Below are positions 1 to 10,219 of a DNA stretch of 64,000 nt, in pieces. Made by a program: the position numbers and the translations under genes. The notes beneath the pieces were generated by a model. That model did not search any database and was not told where the DNA came from. It was given only the letters and a program-made list of their open reading frames with translations. The first letter of the stretch is position 1; each line of letters begins with the position of its first letter. Location of the stretch: NCBI RefSeq assembly GCF_027943255.1, contig NC_072896.1:69830501-69894500 (forward strand), in the 5' to 3' direction. Source of the DNA: Anastrepha obliqua (Eukaryota; Arthropoda; Insecta; Diptera; Tephritidae).

Positions 1-228
1 CATGCATAAGTACAAAACATATAAAAATTTAAATAGAAATTAGGAAAAAAATCTGTTTTGCAACTATTCATCGCTACTTGATAACAGGCGTACACGTTTA
101 TTATAGACTGGAACAAAAATGCTATCATCAGTAGATACTAAATATATTATTAAGAGCTTCCCTTGGTTTTTTCGCTGTAACGAAGCCTGCTATTAAAGAC
201 TGTTTTTTTAATTTCTCGAGTTTTTATA
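1..228. other. AT-rich DNA, no gene seen
   Basis: No coding frame with recognisable homology and no RNA gene is visible. The short reading frame overlapping its right part on the minus strand runs into the adjacent MITE and is not supported as a gene. Confidence 0.6.
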
Positions 229-446
229 CAAGGTGGCACAAAGTTAATCACCCTATTGGAAGAATTATATTTTTTGCAAATGGCATCGTACGTGAGTGAT
301 ATTTGATACTTGTGAACTAGACAACTGCAGTATGCAAAGAGACAAGCAATGGAGTGCGTAATGGTCAAATACAAATTTCCATAACTCCAAATTAATTTTT
401 TTCATTCATAAAAAAAATTAAAAAAATTGGATGGATTAAAACATAG
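229..446 (+). mobile_element. MITE of the CAAGGTGG family, copy 1
   Basis: Starts with CAAGGTGGCACAAAGTTAATC directly after a TA dinucleotide and shares its interior (CGTACGT, CTTGTGAACTAGACA, CAGTATGCAAA-like blocks) with copies near 41.4, 55.2 and 55.8 kb. The right end is decayed, ending in GGATGGATTAA-like sequence where intact copies have GGATGATTAATTTTGCGCC. It has no coding capacity. The TA target and short inverted ends suggest mobilisation by a Tc1/mariner-type transposase (inference). Confidence 0.55.
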
Positions 447-734
447 TTCGACTTATTAATTATACTTAATTCTAAAATGTACTTATTGCCCTTATCTTAC
501 ACGAAAAATGTTTACTTCATAAGACATTCATTAAGGAATCCTGTTTTGTTTAGAAAAAATATTTTATGTTTTGAGATTCGTGTAAAAATAGAGTTGTGTG
601 TATGTGGGTGTTGCTTAATTATTTCGCGGCACAGCACCGATATTTTCTAAAAAAAAATGACTAACGACATTGGACGACCATTCCGGAATTCATCGAAAAT
701 TAATTGTCCCAATTTTTTACCGTGCTAAAGGGTG
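447..734. other. AT-rich spacer, no gene seen
   Basis: AT-rich sequence between the MITE and the SINE. No reading frame, RNA gene or repeat was recognised. Confidence 0.5.
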
Positions 735-955
735 GCGGTCGCCGTAGCCGAATGGGTTGGTGCGTGACTACCATTTGCAATTCACAGAGAGAACGTAGGT
801 TCGAATCTCGGTGAAACACCAAAAATTAAGAAAAATATATTTCTAATAGCGGTCCCCCCTCGGCAGGCAATGGCAAACCTCCGAGTGTATTTCGGCCATG
901 AAAAAGCTCCTCACAAAAATATCTGCCGTTCGGAGTTGGCTTGCTTACCATTTAA
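735..955 (+). repeat. tRNA-derived SINE, copy A (3' truncated)
   Basis: The head reads like a type II tRNA gene with an internal pol III promoter: an A-box-like TAGCCGAATGGG near 745-756 and a B-box GGTTCGAATCT near 799-809. The tRNA-unrelated body follows (CCCTCGGCAGGCAATGGCAA, then CTGCCGTTCGGAG). Homology to the other copies stops near 950, so the tail is missing. Full copies lie at 21.14-21.46 kb (minus) and 24.79-25.1 kb (plus). SINEs of this type are transcribed by pol III and mobilised by LINE machinery (family knowledge). Confidence 0.75.
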
Positions 956-1900
956 TTCCATTTTTATTGCCGAGGAGACTTTTTAGTTGGTTCGCTCCGA
1001 ATTTACGCAGATCTAAAAAAGGGATCGGGTGAAAGAAAATCACTCCCTATAGAAATGGAGTCAAAAAATATACAGAATCAACTTTGAGAGAAAGTGAGCC
1101 AAATATATGTATATACTGTCAGCTTCAAAGGAAAGTGTATTGATGATTTTTGATTATTTATTTATTTATTTTTAATTTTAATTAATTTTATACAAAAATG
1201 AGGTACAATTACCTAATTTTTATAATTTGTATATAGTTTTCTGAAGACGAAGATAGTTTTTCGATGTATTTCTTTTCTCTAGAACCCAAAGCCTATTTCT
1301 GATAAAAAATTTATTTATGTGTGCATTATTATAAAATGCTTGGATTATATTATCTGATATTTTTGAATAAATTAAGTTAAGCAATTCATTTTAAATTTAT
1401 TTTAACTAAATAATTACAAGAAAAACTCTGTTTGTGGAAAAAAGTTAATGAATTGGAGTGCACGTAAAAAACAGGTATGTCTTCCGAAGGTTAATGCTGC
1501 TAAGGAGCATTAATATGGTTTAGACGTCAAAACGTTCAGAGTGCGTAAAATATGTCAAAATTTCCCGTGAAAACGTCAGTTGGCGCCTAACAATACTACA
1601 AGTTTCCAAGCTCAGAAATATGCATAGCAAGCTTCCTTCCATATTAGGTATGGGATTTATGGTAGGACAAGCGCTAAAGTGCAGGTGTGGAACTCTAAAC
1701 GGTGAGCATTTGGGTTATCAAGTAAGCATCTTGCGCGTGCCAAATTAACGTACTAATACGAAGCATAACGGCACTGATTTATTTCGGAAGAGGAAAAAAA
1801 TTAATTACTTTAATGGTCCTTCGATCTTAAATAGTACAATAATAATCTCAATTTAAATGCCAATAATAACAAAATAAATATGGAAGTAAAAATAAGAACA
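956..1900. other. AT-rich stretch, no gene seen
   Basis: Mostly AT-rich, with a TTTATTTATTTATTT-like run near 1150-1200 that could be the (TAAA)-type tail of an old retroelement in reverse orientation (weak). A small inverted pair AATGCTGCTAAGGAGCATT lies near 1493-1512. No coding sequence was recognised. Confidence 0.5.
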
Positions 1901-1907
1901 AAAAAAA
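1901..1907 (-). terminator. Pol III terminator of tRNA-Tyr
   Basis: Seven As on the plus strand give TTTTTTT immediately downstream of the tRNA 3' end on the minus strand, the standard RNA polymerase III termination signal. Confidence 0.85.
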
Positions 1908-2029
1908 TCCTTCGAGCCGGATTTGAACCAGCGACCTATGGATTTCTGCTCGTACAGCCACTTCAATCACTTGCACTCGCAGTGAAACTCAGCTACAGTC
2001 CACCGCTCTACCAACTGAGCTATCGAAGG
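1908..2029 (-). tRNA. tRNA-Tyr: tRNA-Tyr (anticodon GUA), with 49-nt intron
   Basis: Exon 1 (2029 to 1993, 37 nt) begins CCTTCGATAGCTCAGTTGG and ends ACTGTAG, placing anticodon GTA at 1996-1994 and the intron after position 37. Exon 2 (1943 to 1908) carries ATCCATAGG, the T-arm GGTTCAAATCC and ends TCGAAGGA. All four stems pair: acceptor CCTTCGA with TCGAAGG; anticodon stem GTGGA with TCCAT (one G-U); T stem GCTGG with CCGGC (one U-G). Eukaryotic tRNA-Tyr genes usually carry an intron at this site (family knowledge). The 49-nt intron includes TGTAC, which could pair with the GUA anticodon as is typical of pre-tRNA-Tyr. A T7 run follows directly. It looks like a functional gene. The CCA end is not encoded, as expected in eukaryotes. 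Confidence 0.95.
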
Positions 2030-3282
2030 TGATACATTTTTGTTTTAAGATTGCCATTGCCTCATTCATTTCTCTTCAGCTGAACTGATTTAATTGAAAT
2101 GTGAGTCATCAGACGACTTTGGTGCAAAATTGAAGAACAAGACAAAAAGGCAGCCTGCAGCTTATCAGTGGAATGTTAGCATTGTGCGGCATCAACTTTG
2201 TTAGCGCCGCTACTTAAATAAATACGAAATACGAAACAATTAAAAAAAATCTGACAAATACATATACACACACACATAAAAGTAAAATAAATACATAAAG
2301 ACAATTAGCAGGGCACAGCATCGCACCGTACAGTAAAGCGGCAGCTAAAGTAAAGCAACAAAATTACCGGTAATGTGAATAGAGATAAGCAAGAAGAAAA
2401 GTGAGCGATGGCAGAAGAAACCTTCCAAACAGCCGACGTTTGTAAGCGTAAGTCAGCGAGGGTGCAAAAGCCATGATACCGCCAACATTGACAGGGATAT
2501 GTATGAAATATTTGTATGTATTTTACCTATTTCTGAATATGTAATCAAAGCGCGCTCATAGCAACACATGAGGCATGTAGGGAAATTTTCTGGTGTGGAA
2601 ATTTTGAATTCAGAATTATAACGGCATGTCAGACCTGCTGCTTTTCAAAATAGGTGGGCTTCCATTAAGCGGAAGAGCTTGGGTGATAAGCAATGTTGAT
2701 TCAGTTTCACAGATTTGAAACGTTCTGATATACCTAGAAGAATAAAAGCATGATTTTTCGCTATGCTCAAAGTTATATGACAACGTCATAGGTATATATT
2801 TTTTTGTAAAACCGGAACACCGTAGTCAGCATTTTGGCTTAAAAGTTGTAACACTCTGTGAGGGAAATTGATCAATCAGAAGGCGAGGGGGTCATGCGAT
2901 GAGTCTTGAGTACTATGCCCCACGTCGATGTATGGAGTTTCGACGTGCATGACGCCGCAGGTGGGTTTCCCACATTTCTGCGGGTACAACTTGGTTACTG
3001 CATTTTTCGCGGGCTTAAATTTTTATATCTATAGGGTGCATCCATAAGTTACAAACTTAAAGAAGATCTGGTAAGCTCCATAGGTAAGATACCCAAATAC
3101 TCAATAGCACGAGGCCGCATCTAACCAGAAGAACGGACGTCTTTTGCAGCCGCTCGCTCTGAGACAGACGCTCCGAGACAGACGATTCAAACTTCGGAAG
3201 GCCTTTCAATTGTATATCCCAAAGTAGCCATCCGAAGCTTTCCACTTTAGTCACATGGAACAGCAGGAACTTCGGCGAAGTC
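2030..3282. other. Intergenic, no gene seen
   Basis: Mixed AT-rich DNA. The part near 3080-3280 is more GC-rich and contains a short duplication (CTCTGAGACAGACG then CTCCGAGACAGACG near 3149-3184). It probably belongs to the degraded LINE that becomes readable from 3283. Confidence 0.45.
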
Positions 3283-3660
3283 AATTTTTATACAACACAA
3301 ATGGTTTCGTGGCTCTGGTATTTCCAGAAATACCTGTTCAAAATAGGGAAATGCGAACACCCCACATGCATATACGGGGATACCGCTGACCACACATTCT
3401 TCCAATGCATGCATTGGGAACAGGAACGTCGAACGCTGGAGAATGCAGTCGGTAACATAGCCACTGGCAATGTAACCGACAAGATGCTAAGTAGCGAGGA
3501 AACGTAGGAGATCTTCAATAGTTTCGCGGAATGAATTCTTCCGATAAAAAAGCGGGACCTGAACGCAGGTAAATAGGCATTGACCTTTGTAATGAGGAAG
3601 ATGGAACGCTACTCTGAAGTAATGCGAAAACGGTTCCAGAGTGGGCGCCCTTTTCAAACG
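3283..3660 (+). pseudogene. LINE ORF2 C-terminal fragment (non-LTR retrotransposon)
   Basis: The frame reads NFYTTQMVSWLWYFQKYLF and then a Cys/His motif, CEHPTCIYGDTADHTFFQC, followed by W..ER..LE and ML..EE. This is the usual C-terminal zinc-knuckle tail after the RNase H domain of I/R1/Jockey-type non-LTR retrotransposons. A stop follows EET near 3505, and the homologous sense continues (EIFNSF, ILPIKKRDLNAG) past it, so the copy is dead. The same tail occurs on the minus strand near 62.2-62.45 kb. Confidence 0.7.
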
Positions 3661-3771
3661 TGGAGGACTTTTTTAGTCTCCGGACATACCATTGCAGCGA
3701 CGGCAGATCCGGTTTGATTGTCCTTGTCTCTTCTTTATCTTTCTTCTACTTCCTGAATAAGAGCGAAGAAG

Positions 3772-3985
3772 TTTTATTCACCTTGGTCACAAAATAGCTC
3801 TGGGTATATAAATGGGGAGGCCACCCCTTTCCTGGCTAATCCATTAGGCACTTCGTTCCCAGTAATTTCATAGGATACGTATCTGGGTGTTCTGGCCTAA
3901 GATGGCCAGCTTATTAAGACATTCCGGCAGGAGTTTTGTTTTAACCTGGACAGAGTTAGTCAATCGTATTAGCCTTCAAAATTAA
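3772..3985 (-). pseudogene. LINE RNase H domain fragment
   Basis: The minus-strand translation contains GNEVPNGLARKGVASPFIYP and ends ELFCDQGE-stop. It matches the end of the RNase H domain of I/Jockey/R1-type LINEs, where the usual motif is GNE.AD.LAR.G. The Asp of the AD pair is replaced (PN). It lies head to head with the plus-strand LINE scrap just before it, so two insertions or an inversion are involved. Confidence 0.6.
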
Positions 3986-4959
3986 AGCATCAAGTATACA
4001 ATCTGGGCAGGAAACTGTGATTGGAAAGAGTATATACATAAGTGTTCCTCTAATAAAAAAATTAATTCTGCATTAAATTGTACAGGCATAACAAAGAAAA
4101 ACTTGTTAAATTGTTAAATTATATTTTATTTATTTCATTTATTTGTTTGTTTATTTAACCTTACAGATTAGATTCATATTTCTACGTATGTATATTTGTT
4201 TCAAGCTTTGGGATGCAAAATATTCTTACATATCACACAGCTAACATTAATCTTAGGGAGGACTTGTAACATTAACTACAGAAGGACTTGATTGCGTGAG
4301 ATCAAAATCTAAAGCATTAAAGAATAAGTTTCCGTTGAACCCAGTAGGTAATTACTACTAGGAAAGGCAATTTTAAAAAATTCCGAATGGCGAAGTATTG
4401 TAGAGGTTATATGAAATACAATCTTCTTTAAACGAGCAGGGCAGTTAAGTGGGCCAGTTATTATGTTAATGACAAATGAGATGGATCTTCTGCCTTCAAG
4501 TGCAATAGTAAGAAAGTAGTGGTAGAGAAAAATTTAATGAGTGGAAAGCAAATAGTGTTTTTTTATTTTTTTTTTAGAAATTTTTGTTTTGATAATTTTT
4601 GGAATGATAAATGAAATACTTTTATGGATAATTTTTATGCGACAGTATTGTGGCCAATGGCTGACATTTCGACCTTAAAAAATTTTGTGTGCCCAACTCT
4701 TATTGATGGTTGATAAGTCTATTACTTTCGATGATTCGTGAGATTCTCTGCATAGAAAGTTTACATAAGAATGATAATTTAAAATTTATTATTTTCTTTA
4801 CAGTCAGATCAAATAATTTCAGCAAACCTTAGCCAACTATGATAAGAATATTCAAGTAAAAAAGCGTTAGTTTGCGGACCCAAGAATCGAGTGTTTTTAA
4901 GAGACTGAGAACTTAAAATGATAACAAAAAACAGAAATTTTGTTCAAATATTTTTTTTT
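3986..4959. other. AT-rich stretch with possible retroelement tail
   Basis: Contains a TATTTATTTCATTTATTTGTTTGTTTATTTAA-type run near 4127-4158 followed by TTACAGATTAGATTC. In reverse this resembles the A-rich tail of a LINE, and the ~400 bp after it has no open frame. No host gene was recognised. Confidence 0.35.
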
Positions 4960-5041
4960 TTATTACAATCCGGTAGATAATTTCATGGCATTTATTTTTT
5001 GAGTATGATGAATATGTATGTACATACCTTCTGCTCAAATA
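4960..5041 (-). mobile_element. maT/Tc1-like relic, 3' part, interrupted by mariner
   Basis: The minus frame ends YSSYSKNKCHEI, matching YSKNKCHEI in the relic at 47.45-47.95 kb. The other side of the same relic resumes at 6152 with CAATAAATCGATTGTGAGG and GCTGTGTGGCAAG, which again match the 47.6-47.7 kb copy. The mariner at 5042-6151 therefore sits inside an older element. Confidence 0.6.
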
Positions 5042-6151
5042 TGAACGAGACTTTATCAATAAAACGGTCCGCGGATGACATATGGCAAAAATACATTTTT
5101 TGTTGGATGGTAGGACTGTTATAAGCTTACATGGCAAATTTCAGCGTGATATGTCACATAGTTTGTTTTCTGTGCTACTGTAAACAAGTCAAGCTCGAGT
5201 GTGTTTTCGAATTTAACGTTTCAGACGCCTTAAAAATGTTGCAGACAACCTATGGGGACTTTGCTCTATCGCGTGCACGTGTTTTCCAGTGGTACAAATC
5301 GTTCAAAGAGGGCCGTACATCGGTCGAAAACTTGAAACTCGTCCAGCAACATCAGTAAACGACGAAAACATCGGAAAAGTAAAGGAAATTGTGCTTGGAA
5401 ATCGCCGTGTGACCGAAAGAGAGATAGCTAGTGAGCTGAGCATATCAAATGGAACCGTTCATACTATTATTCATGATGTCTTGGGCATGAGACGAATGTC
5501 CGCGCGTCTTGTTCCAAAATTGTTGAATTTTCTTCAAAAAGAACAACGCAAAACTGTCGCTAAGGAAATGCTCGCCATGACTGATACGGACATCCGGCAT
5601 ATCATAACTGATGACGAGACTTGGGTTTATGAGTATGACGTCGAAACAGCCTAACAATCATCGGAATGGCGCTCCCCGGAGAGCCGAAACCCAAAAAACC
5701 ACGCCAAAGTCGCTCAAAAATTAAGGTTATGCTGAATGTTTTTTTCGATTACGAAGGTGTGGTGCACTCGGAGTTCCTTCCGCAAGGTCGATCGGTTAAC
5801 GCTGAATATTATTTAGACGTTTTAAAGCGTTTGCGCGAGAACATTCGTCTTAAAAGGAAGGAATTGTGGGACAACAAGTCATGGTTCTTGCATCACGATA
5901 ATGCACCAGCTCACACATCACGTCTCAAGTTGCCGCTCCGTGGAAAACATTTTGAGACAATTGAAGTCATAAAAGAGAATTCGAAGAAGGAACTGAAATC
6001 CATACCGAAATCGGCCTTCCAGAAATGCTATGATGATTGGAAAAAACGTTGGCATATGTGTATCGCCTCCAATGGTGATTACTTTGAAGGAGATAAAATA
6101 AAAATTAAACAATAATTAACCGTTTGTGTTTTATTAAATCAGTCTCGTTCA
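5042..6151 (+). mobile_element. mariner-like transposon, defective
   Basis: Bounded by inverted ends TGAACGAGACT / AGTCTCGTTCA with TA on both sides, and followed inward by a shared AATAAAAC. The interior encodes a mariner transposase in pieces: an N-terminal helix-turn-helix (SDALKMLQTTYGDFALSRAR), a second part from about 5345 in another frame (RRVTEREIASELSISNGTVH), the first catalytic Asp in TDDETWVYEYD, a stop near 5653, then MLNVFFDYEGVVHSEFLPQG and the second Asp in LHHDNAPAHTS. About 100 bp around 5930 are missing, joining HTSRL to LPLRGKHFETIE and removing the YSPD.AP.D block with the third catalytic Asp. The C-terminus ends GDYFEGDKIKIKQ. With a frameshift, a stop and a lost catalytic residue it cannot encode active transposase. 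Confidence 0.88.
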
Positions 6152-6280
6152 TATGTCGGACATGCTGGATAAGTCTGCCGCGGTTACGAGCTACAAACCG
6201 TCGACCCGTCCAATAAATCGATTGTGAGGTGTGCTGTGTGGCAAGTTACGTCGCCTGGAACCAAATGCCATTGTTAACAC
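6152..6280 (-). mobile_element. maT/Tc1-like relic, part upstream of the mariner insertion
   Basis: Continuation of the relic at 4960-5041. CAATAAATCGATT, GCTGTGTGGCAAG and GGAACCAAATG are shared with the relic at 47.66-47.73 kb on the same strand. It has no open frame. Confidence 0.6.
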
Positions 6281-8741
6281 CCTGTAACTCACAGCTTAAG
6301 ATAAATAAATAAACATTAAATTGTTTGATTTTACTTTACGAGATATCGATCACTATAAGCATCTATCGAGAAAAGAATGGTTTTCTTTTTCCACTAACTA
6401 ATATTGTGATATTTTTTCCTCCATAAATATTTTACATAATTTGTGAACTTTTAATCAGTTCTCGCCCTGTGAAAATCCAACTAAAAATACGCAGCAAAGT
6501 TTCAGCGCGAATAAATTTTAAAACAAGCAGATTAATTCTATTTCCACATGGCTTCTATTTTCCACAGGGCTTCCACTAACAAGCGTGTGCCTACAACGGT
6601 TGCAACATGTTTTCCCATTGTTGTTGTTTTCTACTTTCTATTGTTTTTATTATTTTTTACTTAAGCGCCAGGTAAATAAAATCAAAAACAAAATAAAAAA
6701 ATAAAAGCAACGATTTGACACACCAATTAGGATGATCAGAACAACAACAAAAAAAGTAATGTAGCAACAATTACCACCAAGGCATATGGTGGCAACTTTA
6801 AAAAAACCAAAAAGGGCAATTCATAGGCAAAAGCAACAAAAACAATGATTAACAAACATTTATTTATTTCAGTGAGAAAAGGTACTCGAGCACAGCATAA
6901 TCATCTTTGTGAATCAAAATCTCGTACATAAGCGAGAATGCGGCAAACGCCAGCGTAGAACCGAAAAAACTGACAGCTTTGGGATAATTACTTGATATCA
7001 TGAAAATTCGTGCGCATGCGTATGCGTGTGGAGGGAGAATGTTCAAAGATGCATTTTACATGTGAACATCTTTCAGTCGCTCTTCTTGTAGCCTTTCGCA
7101 TAGCGAGAGCTAACGTTCTTAGCCGCTATGGCGCTTATTCACTCATACATATTCACTTATGTATATGTTTGTTTGAATGTAATCAATGTTGACTTACAAA
7201 ATAACCACCTCACATCCATTTCATCTTATTCCAGTTGATTTCCGTTTGCTGCCTTCTTTTCATTTGTTTTACATGCTTGATTGGTGGCGCTAACATTTTA
7301 GTACATTTTTTTCCATGGAAAATTCTCGATTCTCATTAGAGCAATAGAATTCGTTGCGGATAATTTAGAGTGTTGTGAGCACTTACCTTCATATGTATGG
7401 ATGTATGTATGTAGGTGTGTAGAATTTGTCTGCAACTGGTTAGGTTTGTAAGTTATTACCATTTCGTTATGATCAATTTTTCGCTTAATTTAATTAAATT
7501 TAATTTAATTTTTTCGTTTGGATTCGTGATTTGCTTCATTTGACAGAATTCACATTCATCATACTACTGCTGCTTGTTATATGCTGCATTACCATAATTT
7601 TGATTTAAAAAATTAGAGTTTGTCTAGGACCCAATTAGTGCGTGAAGAGACATTTCGATATGCTACACCTGCAACCTTGGAATATCGTTTCTTGTCACGA
7701 TCCACTGCTCTTTTCAAAGCACTTGAACTTGTTGAAGAATGTACTAATAACTACGTCATTTAGTCAAAGAGCACTCAGATATCTCCATTCACTTCGGCCT
7801 TGAGACTCAGGCTGTTGCCTGTTATTATTGTCCGCCAGGGCTCGACACCTGCCGAGATAGTGACGAACAATTTTTTTCCAGCCCTCGAGTTTACAACTAA
7901 GCACCGAGTAATGTGCTTAGGGAATATTTCAGCTGCATGATAACCGACGATATTAGTATAAAAATACGCCTACTGGACCTTCCCAGAAAGTTACTTGTTT
8001 TAGACGTTTTGTAGTTGCGTCAAGGCTGCTTTGTAATGTTACAGATCCGTATTTTGCTGGACAATAGCTCCTTGTACAGAATTCCACACAAGTGTAGAAC
8101 ATTATTGAATGAGAACCGTCTTGGAGCTCACTACTTCAAATTTTGTTCAAGTGCTCTCTGGATAGCAATTCCATTGATCATCGACGAGGTCCGTAATTAA
8201 TCGCTTAATCTTAGATGCTACAGTGATTGCACCATGTATATAAGTATATAAATTCAAGAACAAAGCTAGAGAAATTGCTATATTATGTAATTGACAACAT
8301 AGGATATCTTCCTGCTAGTCGGGTCCACCTAACCAATAATTTTTTGCCCGATAAGCTGAGCGGGATCTGAGAACATAAACTCGCCGTGAATCTCAGCAAA
8401 CTAATTTAAAATCCTCGACTTATGCCCTCATAAAGTTCAATTAACTCATATATAGATAACAAATAATAAAGGACTTAAAGCGATTCGCATAGTGACGTGA
8501 TTCGCATCCCTTTATAACTGATGAAACCAATGAAGAACTTATGAAGCTTGCATTAGAAGATCATTGAAAAAGGGAGACGACAGCCGATTCCGCAGTATGG
8601 CTCAAATGTGTCACAGATGGAATATTCTGTATACGACGTTGAGAATGAGTCACGGCTTGTATCAAGAGTGCTTTCTTTCAACCAAAATATTATATCATGC
8701 AGCTTCTCTGCAGGACCCAAACGCGAAGAACACGGCAAAGT
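6281..8741. other. Gene-poor DNA
   Basis: AT-rich to about 7.6 kb, then a more balanced section (7.6-8.7 kb) that looks like degraded repeat but gives no recognisable protein. A strong-looking minus-strand donor AAGGTAAGTGC lies near 7381-7390, without a recognisable exon beside it. A short duplication GCGATTCGCATAGTGACGTGATTCGCAT lies near 8479-8506. Confidence 0.4.
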
Positions 8742-8745
8742 TTAA

Positions 8746-8982
8746 CCCTCCGTTGAGTACCCGGGTCTGGCCAGAAATATCTAGAAAGCCCTTTTCGACT
8801 TCGAACGTGAATTTAACATATTTCTATTAGAGCTAATGACTTGAGCTTCCAGGTAGCCTCCTAAAATTGAATTTTCTATCGATTTATGGATATATCCTTT
8901 TAAAAAGGATCCTCCAACAGGACAAAAAAGACCAGACTCGGGTGCCCAACCGAAAGTTTTAGAAAGATGTTCAACGGAGGGT
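8746..8982. mobile_element. TTAA-flanked MITE (piggyBac-like)
   Basis: Ends are TTAA-CCCTCCGTTGAGTACCC on the left and CAACGGAGGGT-TTAA on the right, so CCCTCCGTTGA is inverted and TTAA is present at both borders (8742-8745 and 8983-8986). A second internal inverted pair (ACCCGGGTCTGGCC; GACTCGGGTGCCC) lies just inside. At 237 bp it has no coding capacity. Exact TTAA duplication and CCCT-type ends are hallmarks of the piggyBac superfamily; the autonomous partner is not in the window. Confidence 0.7.
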
Positions 8983-9083
8983 TTAAGACCAAAATTATAG
9001 TTTGGTTGACCCTTTTGTTTGATTATCATGATGTGGCTTATCCCGAACTCCTTCCACTAGGCGACTATTTTACGAAAATAATA

Positions 9084-9832
9084 AGTGTGACTTTTTAAGA
9101 GCTATAGGAAAATTTTTCAAAAAGACACACGTAAAATTCAGAAAAATGCATGTAATTTTTATTTAAATCGATAGTACAGTCCATATAATTTAATGTTTGA
9201 AGATTACGACTGCGCTTCAAATGGTCCATACGCTTAGTCCAATTTTGGCATACTCTTTCCAATGTTTCGGCCGGTATCTCACATATAAATGCTTCATTGT
9301 TGTCTTCCAATTCGTTAATTGAAGCAGCACAAAAAATAATCTAAAGGCATTATATCGCATGATATGGGTGGTCCCTAACGTGAAATATGTCATGCAAGTC
9401 GAGCTCTTGCATTTTGGGCACAAAAAAGTTAGATATCATTTCACGGTAGCGCTCACTATTTACAGTTACGTTACGATTCGCAGCATCTATAAAGAAGTAC
9501 GGTCCAATGATACCTCCAGCCCATAAACCGCACCAAACTGTGACCTTTTCTGGATACATTGGTAGCTCTAGCAATTCTTCTGGCTGATCTTCACTCCAAA
9601 ATCGACAATTCTTCTTATTTACGTACCCATTGATCCAAAAATTAGCGGCGCTGAACACAATTTTTTGATAAAAAAGTGGATCTTAAACTTTCTTAACAGA
9701 ACACGAATTTTTATAATAAAATTCAATGATTTGCAAGCGTTGTTCGTTTGTAAGACGATTCATGGTTAAATTATAGACCAAACTGAAGATGTTTGACAGT
9801 GAAACAAAACACGAAACGTGCGTCAGCTGTTT
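9084..9832 (-). mobile_element. maT-like (Tc1/mariner) transposon, internally deleted
   Basis: Minus-strand frames show NFWINGYVNKKNCRFWSEDQ, then PEKVTVWCGLWAGGIIGPYF and MISNFFVPKMQELDLHD. A deletion near 9350 then removes the second and third catalytic positions (the QQDGATCH and LTPLDYF regions known in this family), and the frame resumes as EAFICEIPAETLERVCQNW and TKRMDHLKRSR. The noncoding leader near 9760-9830 (GTGCGTCAGCTG, CAGTGAAACAAAACACGAAA) matches the leader of the sister copy at 57.35 kb. The outer end near 9084 (GTGTGACTTTTTAAGAGCT) matches that copy's right end. The far 5' terminus is missing. Non-functional. Confidence 0.8.
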
Positions 9833-10017
9833 GAACGGTTATGATCATCGAAAATAGTATCGAATATTGGCTATAACGTCGGAATATGTGTGTGGAGATT
9901 ATTAAATTGCAGTGAATAACCCTTCATATCGGCAAACAAATAACAGAGTAGTGATAATGGAATATGATATATCGAGCCAAAGTAATTCATACCATTTCAT
10001 ATTTTTTTCCTTATTCA

Positions 10018-10205
10018 TTCCTCTCGGGAGCATAGGGCCTCGACAAGACTTTTCCATCGTACACGGTTCTGAGCTGTTGTTTTTGCACCGTCCCATTAAA
10101 TGTCGGCATCTGCTAGTTCGTGCAGTATCGAACTTCTCCAAGTGTTTTTTGGTCGACCGCGACGCCTGCTCCCTCTGCTCCCATTTCATCTTATGTGGGA
10201 GTAAA
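10018..10205 (-). pseudogene. LINE ORF2 extreme C-terminal fragment
   Basis: One minus frame reads RRRGRPKNTWRSSILHEL and, after a stop, AQNRVRWKSLVEALCSREE. The pair GRP..TWR plus NRVRWK.LVEALCS is the usual tail of RTE/CR1-like LINE polyproteins. The stop and the lack of a preceding RT domain make it a dead scrap. An RT fragment on the same strand lies at 52.74-52.98 kb. Confidence 0.6.
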
Positions 10206-10219
10206 CTTTGATCGCCCTC

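Noticed and set aside
7770..8340. Possible LTR retrotransposon remnant
   Set aside because: Composition suggests old repeat, but no LTR pair, primer-binding site or pol motif could be seen.
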